From an uncultured Bacteroidales bacterium (lineage in GTDB: Bacteria > Bacteroidota > Bacteroidia > Bacteroidales > Paludibacteraceae): DNA of 64,000 bases. Below, piece by piece: positions 1 to 10,700 of this stretch. A program made the translations under genes and the position numbers. The notes under the pieces are model-generated. The model ran no database searches. It was not told the origin of the DNA and was given only the letters and a program-made list of their open reading frames with translations. Location: the NCBI GenBank assembly GCA_900319645.1, contig ONPG01000007.1, positions 1 to 64,000 on the forward strand, given 5' to 3'. The number at the start of each line of letters is the position of its first letter. Positions within the stretch are counted from its first letter, which is position 1.

Positions 1-103
1 GATTTGTATTAATTTTGCACCGTTTTTTGCCCTCTCTATAGGTCGGATATATCGCATAATCTTAATAATCGTATATTTTGCAAAATGGACTTGGCAAAAC
101 ACA
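1..103 (+). promoter_or_regulatory. Promoter -7 box and conserved leader, copy A
   Basis: A TAnnTTTG box lies at 10-17; its -33 partner would fall outside the window. It is followed by TGCAC and a T-rich stretch, then by the block CGTATATTTTGCAAA (about 70-84) and a GGCAAAACA motif near 95-103. The same ordered elements recur at 3750-3866 and 12898-13012. In copies A and C the leader ends about 35-45 nt before a giant secreted-protein gene. This suggests a shared promoter and 5' leader; the regulatory meaning is inferred. Confidence 0.6.
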
Positions 104-137
104 ATAACCCGAATAATCATTAAATTCAATAAAAGGT

Positions 138-3100
138 ATGAAAAAGATTACACATTTTTCAAAACAATTAATTGCCCTCGTCGCCTTGGTGACAATGGGA
201 ACTAATCTCTTTGCGCAGCTGCCGTACAATACGACTATGACGCAGAGCCATTATAACAACAATAAGGTTGTAGTGGGTAATGATGGCGCTTCCAATTCCC
301 AAAACAAATGGGATAATGGTGTTTTTCTGTCTGCAAGAGCCTCTTGGCTTGCAGGGACTGAGTGGAATTGGGATGACAAGTACGTGATAATAGCTTTGTC
401 TCAGACGAGCATTCCTTACCAACTGACTTTTACTTATAAGTGTTCCAGTACAATCGCCACCAATCCGGACTGGTATGTGGCTGAGAGTGCAGACAATAAG
501 AACTGGACTACGATATGGTCGGCTGTTACTCCTACATCTTCTACTGTATCGGTATCTACCGACACCTATAATGCAGGACCGATAGATCTTTCCAAATCGA
601 CCAAGTATATCAAATTGTGCTATAGTGGTAACTATGGCGGTACGTTTGGTAGTATCAAGGTTACCGATCAGGCGTACGTGAACGATCCGACTGTTGACGA
701 TACGAAAATCACTTCACTGGATTTCGGTACTGCCGCAATCAGTTCCGGAAAAGTAGAGAAAACGTTTGACGTAGAGTGGTGTAACGTTGATGAGTTAAGC
801 GTAACCTGCGACAATACGAATTTCTTCACCGTTACTCCTGCTTCGTTTGGCGGCAAAGTGAAATACGGCACGCAGACCATTACCGTGGCTTATGACCGCA
901 ACAAAGAGGTGGGTACGCACAACGGCACTATCACCCTCACCAACGGTTCGGTCACCAAGACTGTTGCTGTTTCCGGTACTACCACCAAACGCAGCCAGGC
1001 TATCCACTGGAACGCAGATCTCACAGCGACCAATTTTACATTGAACGCCGGCGATAACCTTACCGGAGCAGAGATTGCTACCGCGGATAACGAGGATGCA
1101 GAGGTTACTTATACCACTTCTGACGCAAATGTGGTGGCAGTATCGCCGGATGGCAAGACGCTCTATGCCATAGATAACGGTACGGCGGTTATCACCGTTA
1201 CGGCTACAGGAAATGATATCTACGACGAAGTGGTAGATAGCAAAGAGTTTACTGTTACCTCAAAGAGCAAACAGACCATCACTTGGGAACAAAACCTCAT
1301 GGGACTGAAGACTACGCAGGCAGGTTCAACAATCGCGCTGGAGGCTTCCGCTACCAGCGAAGGTGTTATTACGTACGCCATCGAAGGTGGCAGCGCAGAG
1401 TGTATCACACTGGGCGGAGAGAACAACGCCACGCTGACAATCACCGGGGCGGTCGGAGAGGCATATATTATTGCTACCCAAGAGGGTGGTTTGATTGGCG
1501 AGGAAGAGTGGATCTCCGCTACTTACCGCAAACACGTGAAAGTACGTGACCCGAATGCCGCTTGTGATGAATATGCGTTGGCGGACAAGAGTTTCTCCTT
1601 CGCGCAGGGACACAAATCCTCTTTCGCTGTGCAGGAATACAAACTCGAAGGCAAACCGACTACGCTGACTTTCTCTGCAAAAGCAGGTGGTAAACAGTAT
1701 CTTTGGTCACAGCGCGAACCGATGTATATTGACCAGTATGCCAACTTCGGTTCCGGTCTGGAGTGGAAACAGGTTACATCAGTCACATTGGATGAGAATA
1801 ATAAGAATTATGGTCCTTATAAGTTGGAAGAGTCTGCTACCAAGATTCGTTTCCGCACAGGTGACTACTCCAAACAGGACGTATCGAATATCACTATACC
1901 CCGCAAGGTAGAGTTCGCTGTGAGTGAAAGTGCTATTACCGAGAATGCCGAGCGTAACGTACGCTGGTCGAAGACGATTTCTGTTACCCGCTCCGGTATT
2001 GATGTGGTGGATATCACCGTGGTAAGCGACAACACGGAGAATCCGTTCGAGGTAAGCAAGACATCTATCGGAACCGACTGCTCGGACTTTGGTACGGAGA
2101 CCTTCGAGGTATCGGTTACCCCGCGCGAGAAAGGTGTTACTTACACAGGCCAGATCACTATTAGCGACGGCAAGGCCAATCCTCATACGCATGTTATCGA
2201 TCTGAGTGTGACAGCTGTTGCGTTCAATCAGTCTATCTTTGGCTTTGAGTTGCCGGAGACGGCTGTAGCAACTGACGTGATTCCTGCTTTTGAGGCTACC
2301 GCGTCCAGCGGATTGGAGGTGACCTATTCGACCTCGGATGAGACAGTGGCAACGATTGTGAACGGCAATCAACTCAAGATACTCAAGGCCGGAACGGTTG
2401 AGGTAACGGCTTATCAGGCAGGTAACGACCGCTACAACGAGGTTTCCGAGACCAAGACTATCGTCATCAGTCTCGCTCCGGTGGAGATCACCGAACTGCC
2501 TGTGGCTGCCGACCTCTTGTTCGGTCAGACTCTCGAAGAGTCCGTGCTTACCGGCGGTAAAGCCTCGCAACCGGGTAAGTTCGCATGGGCAAACCCCGAG
2601 ACACAGCCTGCTACCGGAACCAACGCTTATCCTGTTGTCTTCACTCCGTATAACGACGCTGTGTACGCTGCTGCTAACGCAGAGGTGAATATCTATGTGG
2701 GCAAGGCTTCGCAGACGATTGTTTGGAACGAACAGCTCTTCCCGGTAACCCGTCTGGAGACCACGGAGTACTCCGCTTATTCGACCTCCGGTCTGGAAAT
2801 CACCTATACCACTTCCGACAGCACTATAGCTTATATGGAAGGCAACGTGCTCTACGCCCTTAGTGCCGGAACGGTTACTATCACTGCTACCCAAGCCGGT
2901 GACGACAGCTATCTGGCAGCCGAACCGGTAGCACGCGAAGTGGAGATCATTGACATTGTGCGTATTACCCCCTTGGTAACCGCTCCTACCGCTACAGCTA
3001 TCACCTACGGCGAGACGGTGGCTGCTTCGCAGATCATGGGCGGCAAAGCTACGCTGGATGATGAGCAGGAGACTGAGGTCGCCGGTTCGTTCCAATGGGC

Positions 3101-3602
3101 GGACAGCACACGTCTCTTGAATGCGGGTGTGCAGGATGTGCAGATTGTCTTCGTGCCCGAAGATCTCACTTATTACAACACCGTGCATTTCGAGATTGAG
3201 TTGCAGGTTAACCAAGCTGCACAGGAGATTATCTGGGTAACCGAGGTGGATACCTTGCTCGTAGGCGAATACAAGGAGATTGAGGTGTCGGCTACCAGCG
3301 GACTGTACGTTACGCTCGAGAGTTCGGACAGCGAAATAGTGGAAGTGCTGGATCACACACTCCACGGACTTACCGAAGGTGAAGTAACCATTGTGGCCAA
3401 ACAGGAGGGCGACAACAACTATATTGCCGCCGAGCAGGTCAGCAAAGCCGTTGTGGTTCGTCCTGAGATTCCGGAGGATGCTACTGCTCTTGACGATACA
3501 CAAGGCACAGCGGTACAAAGTGTCAAAGTCTTCCGCAACGGGGCTATCTATGTCCTCCGCGGCAACCAGCTGTACACCGTTCAAGGTCAACGTGCCAACT
3601 AA
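138..3602 (+). CDS. Secreted Ig-like repeat surface protein (1154 aa)
   Basis: This is a predicted exported protein. Residues 1-26 form a signal peptide (MKKITHFSKQ start, hydrophobic core, cleavage near LFAQ). An N-terminal beta-sandwich of about 200 residues has the features of a carbohydrate- or anchor-type domain (AESADNKNWT...TKYIKLCYSGN). A BACON/ASH-like domain containing EWCNVDELSV follows. From about residue 282 (TTKRSQAIHWN) come several Big_2-like Ig domains, with MBG-type modules near residues 783 and 941. The last 28 residues form the short tail shared in this locus (KVFRNG...YTVQGQRAN). The same domain order appears in the 2398- and 2199-aa neighbours, so these are paralogues. 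No catalytic motif is visible. A role as an adhesin or surface layer component is inferred. The start is well placed after an A-rich region. Confidence 0.85.
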   Translation: MKKITHFSKQLIALVALVTMGTNLFAQLPYNTTMTQSHYNNNKVVVGNDGASNSQNKWDNGVFLSARASWLAGTEWNWDDKYVIIALSQTSIPYQLTFTYKCSSTIATNPDWYVAESADNKNWTTIWSAVTPTSSTVSVSTDTYNAGPIDLSKSTKYIKLCYSGNYGGTFGSIKVTDQAYVNDPTVDDTKITSLDFGTAAISSGKVEKTFDVEWCNVDELSVTCDNTNFFTVTPASFGGKVKYGTQTITVAYDRNKEVGTHNGTITLTNGSVTKTVAVSGTTTKRSQAIHWNADLTATNFTLNAGDNLTGAEIATADNEDAEVTYTTSDANVVAVSPDGKTLYAIDNGTAVITVTATGNDIYDEVVDSKEFTVTSKSKQTITWEQNLMGLKTTQAGSTIALEASATSEGVITYAIEGGSAECITLGGENNATLTITGAVGEAYIIATQEGGLIGEEEWISATYRKHVKVRDPNAACDEYALADKSFSFAQGHKSSFAVQEYKLEGKPTTLTFSAKAGGKQYLWSQREPMYIDQYANFGSGLEWKQVTSVTLDENNKNYGPYKLEESATKIRFRTGDYSKQDVSNITIPRKVEFAVSESAITENAERNVRWSKTISVTRSGIDVVDITVVSDNTENPFEVSKTSIGTDCSDFGTETFEVSVTPREKGVTYTGQITISDGKANPHTHVIDLSVTAVAFNQSIFGFELPETAVATDVIPAFEATASSGLEVTYSTSDETVATIVNGNQLKILKAGTVEVTAYQAGNDRYNEVSETKTIVISLAPVEITELPVAADLLFGQTLEESVLTGGKASQPGKFAWANPETQPATGTNAYPVVFTPYNDAVYAAANAEVNIYVGKASQTIVWNEQLFPVTRLETTEYSAYSTSGLEITYTTSDSTIAYMEGNVLYALSAGTVTITATQAGDDSYLAAEPVAREVEIIDIVRITPLVTAPTATAITYGETVAASQIMGGKATLDDEQETEVAGSFQWADSTRLLNAGVQDVQIVFVPEDLTYYNTVHFEIELQVNQAAQEIIWVTEVDTLLVGEYKEIEVSATSGLYVTLESSDSEIVEVLDHTLHGLTEGEVTIVAKQEGDNNYIAAEQVSKAVVVRPEIPEDATALDDTQGTAVQSVKVFRNGAIYVLRGNQLYTVQGQRAN

Positions 3603-3644
3603 TTCGGCACAGCCCAATTAACCATCGTAAACGTCAATGGTTCT

Positions 3645-3680
3645 AACAGAGAAATCGTCCAAACGGGCGATTTTTCTGTT
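3645..3680 (+). terminator. Stem-loop terminator after the 1154-aa gene
   Basis: AACAGAGAAATCG pairs with CGATTTTTCTGTT, giving a stem of about 13 bp with one G-T pair. It lies 43 nt after the stop codon. The right arm itself carries the T-run. Confidence 0.65.
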
Positions 3681-3749
3681 ATCGTAGGATGCCGTTTATT
3701 AATAATCGGCTACACGCTATTATTATTCGTGCGCGCGAAGACGATAAAA

Positions 3750-3866
3750 TTTGCACAAATCAAAGATTTGTATTAATTTTGTGCACGTTTTTGCGGCTCA
3801 AATGATGCAAATATATCGAAATGTCTTAAAAAATCGTATATTTTGCAAAGTCGAGTTGGCAAAACA
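3750..3866 (+). promoter_or_regulatory. Promoter and conserved leader, copy B (apparently orphaned)
   Basis: TTTG at 3750-3753, a 20-nt spacer and TAATTTTG at 3774-3781 make a full Bacteroidetes promoter. GTGCAC and the conserved leader block CGTATATTTTGCAAA (about 3835-3849) with GGCAAAACA follow. In copies A and C a giant gene starts 35-45 nt after the block. Here no such gene follows; the next start (4008) is about 140 nt away and belongs to an ORF6N gene. Confidence 0.6.
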
Positions 3867-3901
3867 GCATGATACGTCCCTAAATACGGATATTATCAAA
3901 A

Positions 3902-3927
3902 TTTGAATCATTTTTGACCATTTTGGA
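3902..3927 (+). repeat. 26-bp direct repeat, left copy
   Basis: The 26 bases from TTTGAATC to TTTTGGA are identical to those at 4615-4640. The two copies bracket the ORF6N gene at a distance of 713 bp. Confidence 0.85.
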
Positions 3928-3974
3928 TCTTTTTTGACGAAAACTCATATTCCGCATGGCTTAGTTTGATTTGT

Positions 3975-3982
3975 TAAATTTG
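3975..3982 (+). promoter_or_regulatory. Possible -7 box of the ORF6N gene
   Basis: TAAATTTG matches TAnnTTTG and lies 26 nt before the start codon. No good -33 box is seen at the usual distance, so the call is weak. Confidence 0.35.
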
Positions 3983-4007
3983 TGGACGATAAAGATAGAA
4001 GGATTAT

Positions 4008-4598
4008 ATGAAAACGGATAATAAAGGAATACAAAAGAAACAGGCAGAAGTTGTCAATCCGATTTCTGTCGAAGAAGTGCGTGACAGAATTATTATATTG
4101 CGTGATCAGCCTGTTCTGTTGGATAGCGATGTAGCCGAACTATACGGTGTACAAACGAAAGAAATAAATCAGGCGGTAAAAAACAACCCCAAGAAATTTC
4201 CGTACGGGTATATCATGGTTGTGGATGAATATGAAAAAGCCGAACTGGTCAAAAATTTTGACCGGTTCAATGGCTTGAAACATAGCACCGTACAACCCAA
4301 AGCTTTTACAGAGCGGGGACTATATATGATGGCTACGATTCTGAAAAGCGAACAGGCTATAGCAACCACTATTGCCATTGTAGATACTTTTGCGGCAGTT
4401 AAGGAGTTGGCTCGTACCATAAAAGCACTTAACGAGTTGCCGGAGAAAGAGGAGCAAAAGACATTGCTTAAACGTAGTGGTGAGTTGATGGGAGAGATTA
4501 TCGGTAGTGATATGGCAACCTCGGAGACTGAAACTGAATTAGAATTGAATTTCGCTGTGCTGAAAGTAAAGCATACAATAAAGCGAACCAAGAAATAA
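4008..4598 (+). CDS. ORF6N-domain DNA-binding protein (196 aa)
   Basis: Residues about 20-115 match the ORF6N domain common in Bacteroidetes genomes and phages. Recognisable signatures are VEEVRDRIIILRDQPVLLDSDVA shortened to its core (RDRIIILRD), LYGVQTKEINQAVKNN, a FPYGYIM variant of the usual RFP.dF.F motif, and FTERGLYMMATIL. The C-terminal third is helical and charged. Such proteins are often linked to phages or mobile DNA; regulation of DNA or genes is presumed and the target is unknown. The gene is alone between two giant surface-protein genes, flanked by an exact 26-bp direct repeat, which fits a cassette that was inserted or duplicated. Confidence 0.88.
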   Translation: MKTDNKGIQKKQAEVVNPISVEEVRDRIIILRDQPVLLDSDVAELYGVQTKEINQAVKNNPKKFPYGYIMVVDEYEKAELVKNFDRFNGLKHSTVQPKAFTERGLYMMATILKSEQAIATTIAIVDTFAAVKELARTIKALNELPEKEEQKTLLKRSGELMGEIIGSDMATSETETELELNFAVLKVKHTIKRTKK

Positions 4599-4614
4599 AT
4601 AAGAAAAATAAATT

Positions 4615-4640
4615 TTTGAATCATTTTTGACCATTTTGGA
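4615..4640 (+). repeat. 26-bp direct repeat, right copy
   Basis: Identical to 3902-3927. This copy also carries the TTTG (4635-4638) that serves as the -33 box of the next gene's promoter. Confidence 0.85.
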
Positions 4641-4663
4641 CAAATAACAATCAGTTACATTTG
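4635..4663 (+). promoter_or_regulatory. Promoter of the 2398-aa gene
   Basis: TTTG at 4635-4638, a 17-nt spacer and TACATTTG at 4656-4663 lie 61 nt before the start codon. The -33 part lies inside the 26-bp repeat. Confidence 0.6.
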
Positions 4664-4724
4664 TTTAATCTGCGGATCAAAAGAAATAAACTCTAAATAG
4701 AAATAATATAAATACAAAAAAGAT

Positions 4725-7700
4725 ATGGAAACTTTTACAAAATTCAAAAAACAATTGTTTATTTTCATTGGGCTCATGGGAATGAACACAAATGTATGGG
4801 CAGGAGCGGGTGATATCAAATTTACTGCTACAGTTTATTCACAGCCAGCTAATGGCGGATACGTGACAGTAAAAAATTCCACGGGTAGTTATTCCTATAC
4901 AACCACATCGGAATCATCGTCACAAACAAAAACGTCAAGTTATAGTTGGGGGTATAAAGAAACATCCGCAACATTTTATTATTATGCAAATGCCAAAACC
5001 GGTTATTCTTTCAAGGGGTGGTCAACCTCCTCATCTGCGACATCAGGAGATACCTCTAATCCAATGACCAAGACGTACACGGGAAAAGGAAACCTATTAG
5101 GCAATGCGACCTCCAACGCTCCTGCATATTATGCTATTTTCACGGCCAATAAATATACTGTTACGTTTGATCCGAATGGAGATGAGGTCAGCGCTGGTAG
5201 TGTAACTCCTACAAGCAAAGAAGTTACCTTTGCTTCGGCTTATGGCACCCTGCCGACACCTACACGCCGTTTCTATGATTTCGTAGGATGGTTTACAGAA
5301 GCGGAAGGTGGTACGAAAGTAGAATCGGGAACTACCGTCACCACTGCCGGACATCATAAACTCTATGCACATTGGACGTTGCATCCGGAAGATCAGGCCA
5401 TCAGTTGGGGTGAAGGAATGCAGTTCAATATGGCAAAGGGTACGCTTCAACCGATTGTCGTTTCTTCCACTTCGGGTCTGACGGAATTTAGTTATGAGTC
5501 GGACAACGAGGCGGTGATTGCTATTGAAGGCGAGTATCTGAAAGCAATCGCACCGGGTACTGCTAAAATTACCGTAAGTCAGGCAGGTAACACCTATTTC
5601 AATCCGGCGGTATTGGAGACAAACTTCTCCGTGTGGTTCAAAGAGACCCCCGTTTTCGCAGAGAACGGATTCGTTGAGGGGGGAAACGACTTAAAAGTAA
5701 ATGATGTCGTTTCCATCAATCTAACCAATGTCAGCGATGGATTGAACGGAGATTTTACGGTTACAGCTACTACGGATGATGTAATGGGCGTTGTTCGTGA
5801 TGGTAATGTGCTGACTTTCACTGCTTTGCACGCTGGTAGCACGACCATTACCGTATCGCAGTCGGAGAACGAAGACATCTTCGCTGCCAGCAAGACCTAT
5901 ACCTTCAATGTAACTCGTTATCAGCCGGAGTTCTCGCTTGATAAGACAGCCTTGGAACTGGAGCAAACGGCTACGCTTTCGCTTAACCATGTGGACGGCG
6001 TGAATATCTCGTTCGCGCCGGAAGGTATTGTTTCTTATGATGGTAGCACGGGTATCATTACCACAGTTGCTCCCGGCACAACAACAATGACCGTTTCGCA
6101 AGCACAGACTAACAGCATTGAAGCGCGCGAAGAAACCTACGAGATCGTAGTCAGCAAGAAAACGCCTTCTTTGACCGTCATGATGAACGGCTCGGCACGC
6201 AGCAGTTTGTCGGTAGGACGTGGAGCTTCAGTCACTATCGCCTTTGAAAAAGTGTCAGATGCTGATGTTGTAGTTACTAATGTTAGCGGATCCCAATATG
6301 CGTCATATGTAGATGGTGTAATGGCTGCCGGTGCAGAAGGTACTGCTGTTTATCGCGCTACATTGGCAGAAACAGATACTTATCAAGCCATATCTGTGGA
6401 TTTCACTCTTACAGTAACTGCCAACAACAATCACTTGCCTATATCCATTACATCCGAATCTACGTTCAACAACCTCAAATCCGGTTCGAGCGGAGACTAC
6501 TCATGGAAGGGTAACGAAGGTTTTTGCGTAGGAGGTTATAACGGATGGCTTGAAGGAGTTGCCAATTGGGATGACAAGTACGTGACATTCAAATTTGAAG
6601 GTGTACCTAATGAACTTTCTTTCGAGTCGAAGTTTATCTATCGTGATAACGGCTTGAATAAAATGACTGCAACTAAAGTAGGCGGTTCTACGGTAGAAGG
6701 ACAATTGTATTTCCTCTATGTCGATGAGAGTGCGGATGGTAAAACATGGTCTGCCGTTTGGAATGATCAGGAGTTGGATAAAGACAATTGGAAAAATTGG
6801 ACGAAACAGTTGAAGAAAACGACACGTTATATCCGTTTCCACTTACACGCAAACTATGGTGCATTGTATCGCAATATCAAAGTAACGGAGCTTTCCTATG
6901 TGGAAGATCCGGAGCCTGCAAGCATTGATTTTGGCTCAGCTGTAATCAACTCGGGCGAAGTAAGCAAGACAGCAATGATCAACTGGTGTAATGTTTCGCC
7001 ACTGACTGTCACCAGCAGCAACCCGCGTTTCACAGTTACGCCGGCGCAGTTTGGTAACTTTGATCAATTCGCTACACAAACACTGACTATCAGTTATACC
7101 CACACGAACGAAGCTGGTGCACAGGAGGGAGATATCACTATTGCTAATGACAAATATTCCAAAACCATTCAAGTTTCAGCCACTACCACCAAACGTCCGC
7201 AGACTATTACCTGGAATGCAGACTTGGCATCTACCGGTTTTGCCATGAACATTGAGGAGCAGTATCCTAACGAGATATTGATTCCTGTTATTGCTACCGT
7301 TACCAACGGTGAGCGAATTACATTTACTTCCGATAACGAAGAGGTGATTGAGGTGATTGCTGATACTGCCCTCTTGGCAAAAGCCATCGGTATCGCAAAT
7401 ATTACGGCTTACCAAGCTGGCGATAATGAGTATGAGGAAGTTAGCAGCACAAAACAGTTTACAGTAACCGATCTCCGCAAGCAGTCAATCACATGGGATC
7501 AAAACCTCTATGGCCTGCTCACTACAAGCGGTTCGATTGAACTGACTGCTACTGCTACCAGCGGCGGAGAGATTACTTATACCTCTGCCAATACAAACAT
7601 CGTAAAAATTGAGGGTAACGTGCTGACAGTAGTGGGTGAAGGAGAAACCTATATCACTGCTACTCAAGCTGGCTACATTGATGAAAACGAAGTAGAATGG

Positions 7701-10700
7701 CTTGCTGTATCGCAGAACAATTACGTCATTGTCCGCAACCCGAAATCGCAATGTAACCAAATGGCATTGTCACAAGGCTCATTGACGCTCAAAAACAACA
7801 ATCGTGTATTTGATCTGTCGGGTATTCCTGCAACCCTCACTTTCACTGCTAAGCATGGAACAAAGAATGGTCTGTGGGGAACAGCTCCGAGTTATGCTCC
7901 GTTGCAGGTAGAGCAATTTGCTTGCATCAACAACCTCTGGGATTGGTATGAGGTTTACAACAAAGTTGTAGGCACAAGCGACACACAGTCCGGCAATATT
8001 GCTTTGGATGAGTCTGCAACCAAAGTGCGCTTCTCTACTATTGAGTCAGGAACAGATCACACCATCAGCAACATCCAAGTTTCACGCAAGAAATTCATGC
8101 GTGCCGACATCACGGAGGTGGATCAAGAGGCTGAGACCAACACCGCTTGGCAGAAAACGATTACCGTTTCTCACTCCAATATTGACATGATGTCTATCTC
8201 TACGCAGAATGGCCTGCTCACACTCAGCCAGACTACGTTGGGCGAAGGTTGTGGCGATTTCGGCGACGACGCGTTTACCGTTTCGTTTACGCCGAAGATG
8301 AAGAACCAGGAGTTCAAAGATACTATTGTTATCACGGATGGCAAGGAACAGCCTTCTACTATCGAGATACCCGTGCGCCTTGTTACCAAGGGTCTGAACC
8401 AGTCGATCAATGATTTTGACCTGCCGGCTGAGGCTTTGGCTACGGATGAGATTGCTGTGGCAACCACCGCTTCCAGCGGACTGGAAGTGACCTTCCTGAG
8501 CTCGGATAGCGCAGTCGCTTACGTAGAGGAAGGTCGTTTGGTGATTGTCAGCGCCGGAATCGTTACTATTACTGCCACCCAAGAGGGTGACGCGAAGTAC
8601 GATGCCGCGCTGCCGATTGCGAAAACCATCGTGATTACGAAAGTGCCTACCACTATCACTACTGCTCCTACCGCCGCTACTATCGTCTATGGTCAGTCGC
8701 TGGAGGCTTCCGCCCTGTCGGACGGCGAGGGTAGTGTAGACGGTACGTTCGCTTGGGAGACGCCGCAGGCTGTACCTGCTGCCGGTACACCGAGCTATAA
8801 CGTGGTCTTCACTCCGACCCAAAGCGGAATCTACGCCACCAGCACGACACTTGTCAGTCTGCGTGTAGAGAAAGCTACGCCGGTGGTAACCGCTTGGCCG
8901 ACAGCTACGGATATCACAATCGCCCAGAGTGTAGGCGATGCCGAACTGCAGAACGGCGAGGCGAATGTAGAGGGTTCGTTCGCATGGAAGAACCCGACCG
9001 AGAACCGTCTGAAACCCGGTACATATGAGCGTACGGTTGTCTTTACGCCGGCTGATGCTAACTACAACACTGTGGAAAGCACTGTGAACGTGACGGTTAT
9101 CAATGTATTGGCCCGCATCGTCGAGTTGCCGACTATTGTTAGCAAGAACCTTGTATATGGCGTCAAGTTGGCTGAGGTAGCTATGCAAGGCGGTAGCGCC
9201 AACGTAGAAGGTGCATTCTCTTGGAAAGATTCTACGACCTTGCTCCTCTCCGGCACCAAAGCTTATGAAGCACTCTTTACGCCGGCGGATCTGGAACTCT
9301 ATTCGCCAGTAAATGTGGAGATCGAGGTGACGGTGGCTAAAGCTGCTCCTGTCGTTACCACATTGCCTGTTGCCGGCGGTTTGGTTTACGGTCAGTTGCT
9401 GAAAGAGTCGCAGTTGACGGATTACGAGGTTTCTGTGCCGGGTGCGTATGTATGGCAGAACGGAGAAGAACTGTTGAACGCCGGAGAGTATCAGCGTGCA
9501 ATCGTCTTCTTGCCGACAGACACCAACTATAGTACTGTTCCCGCAGAGCTTACCGTGACGGTAGCGAAAGCCAATGCTTCGGCTGTGGCTCCTGTGGCTG
9601 TAGAGGAATTGGTTTACAACGGCGAGGCACAGACACTCATCGCAGCCGGATCGGCTCAGGGCGGCGAACTGCAATACTCGCTCGACGGCGAGAACTGGAG
9701 CACCGAGCTGCCGCAGGCTGTTAACGCAGGCGCGTACGCGATATATTATAAGGTAGTCGCTGACGACAACCATAACGACTATACGGCTGAGGCTCCGGTG
9801 GCAGTTGAGATAGCTAAAGCCAGCGCTTCTGTAACGGCTCCTATGGCTGTAGAGAACCTTGTTTACACCGGCGAGGCACAGACGCTGATCACAGCCGGTG
9901 AGGCTCAAGGCGGCGAACTGCAATACTCGCTCGACGGTGAGAGCTGGAGCACTGAACTGCCGACAGCTATTGAGGGTGGCAAATATACAGTCTCCTACCG
10001 CGTAGCGGGCGATGCTAACCACGACAGCATTGATGTTGCAAGTCTTGCTGTCACGATCGACTACACCATCGCTTATGAACTGGCTGGAGGAATCGTAGAG
10101 ACCGAGAACCCGACGCACTACAATGCCGAGACGGAGACCTTCACGCTCAACAACCCGACCAAAGAGCACTACGCTTTTGCAGGCTGGACGGGTAGCAACG
10201 GCGAGGAACCGCAGACAGAAGTCACGATTGAGCAAGGCGCAACAGGTAACCGCACTTATACTGCCAACTGGACAATCAATAAATACCAGATCACCTGGCT
10301 CAACGCAGACAGCAGTCTGATAGACGAAACCGAGGTCGAGTATGGCGCAATGCCTGAGCACGCAGATGCAGAGAAAGCCGCTACGGCTCAATACACCTAC
10401 ACCTTCAAGGGCTGGACTCCGGCGCTGGCAGAGGTAACGGGCGTAGCTACCTACAAGGCTGAGTTCGACAGCACGGTGAATGTCTATAACGTCATCTTCC
10501 AAAACGCGGACGGCTCCGAGCTGCAAAAGACCCAACTGGCTTACGGCGAGACTCCAGTTTACGAGGGAGAGGAACCGACTAAAGCCGCTGACGCGCAATA
10601 TACGTACACCTTCAAGGGCTGGGACAACGAGATCGTTGCCGTAACCGGCGAGGCAATCTACACGGCTACCTTCAGTAGCACAGTGAACAAGTACACCATC

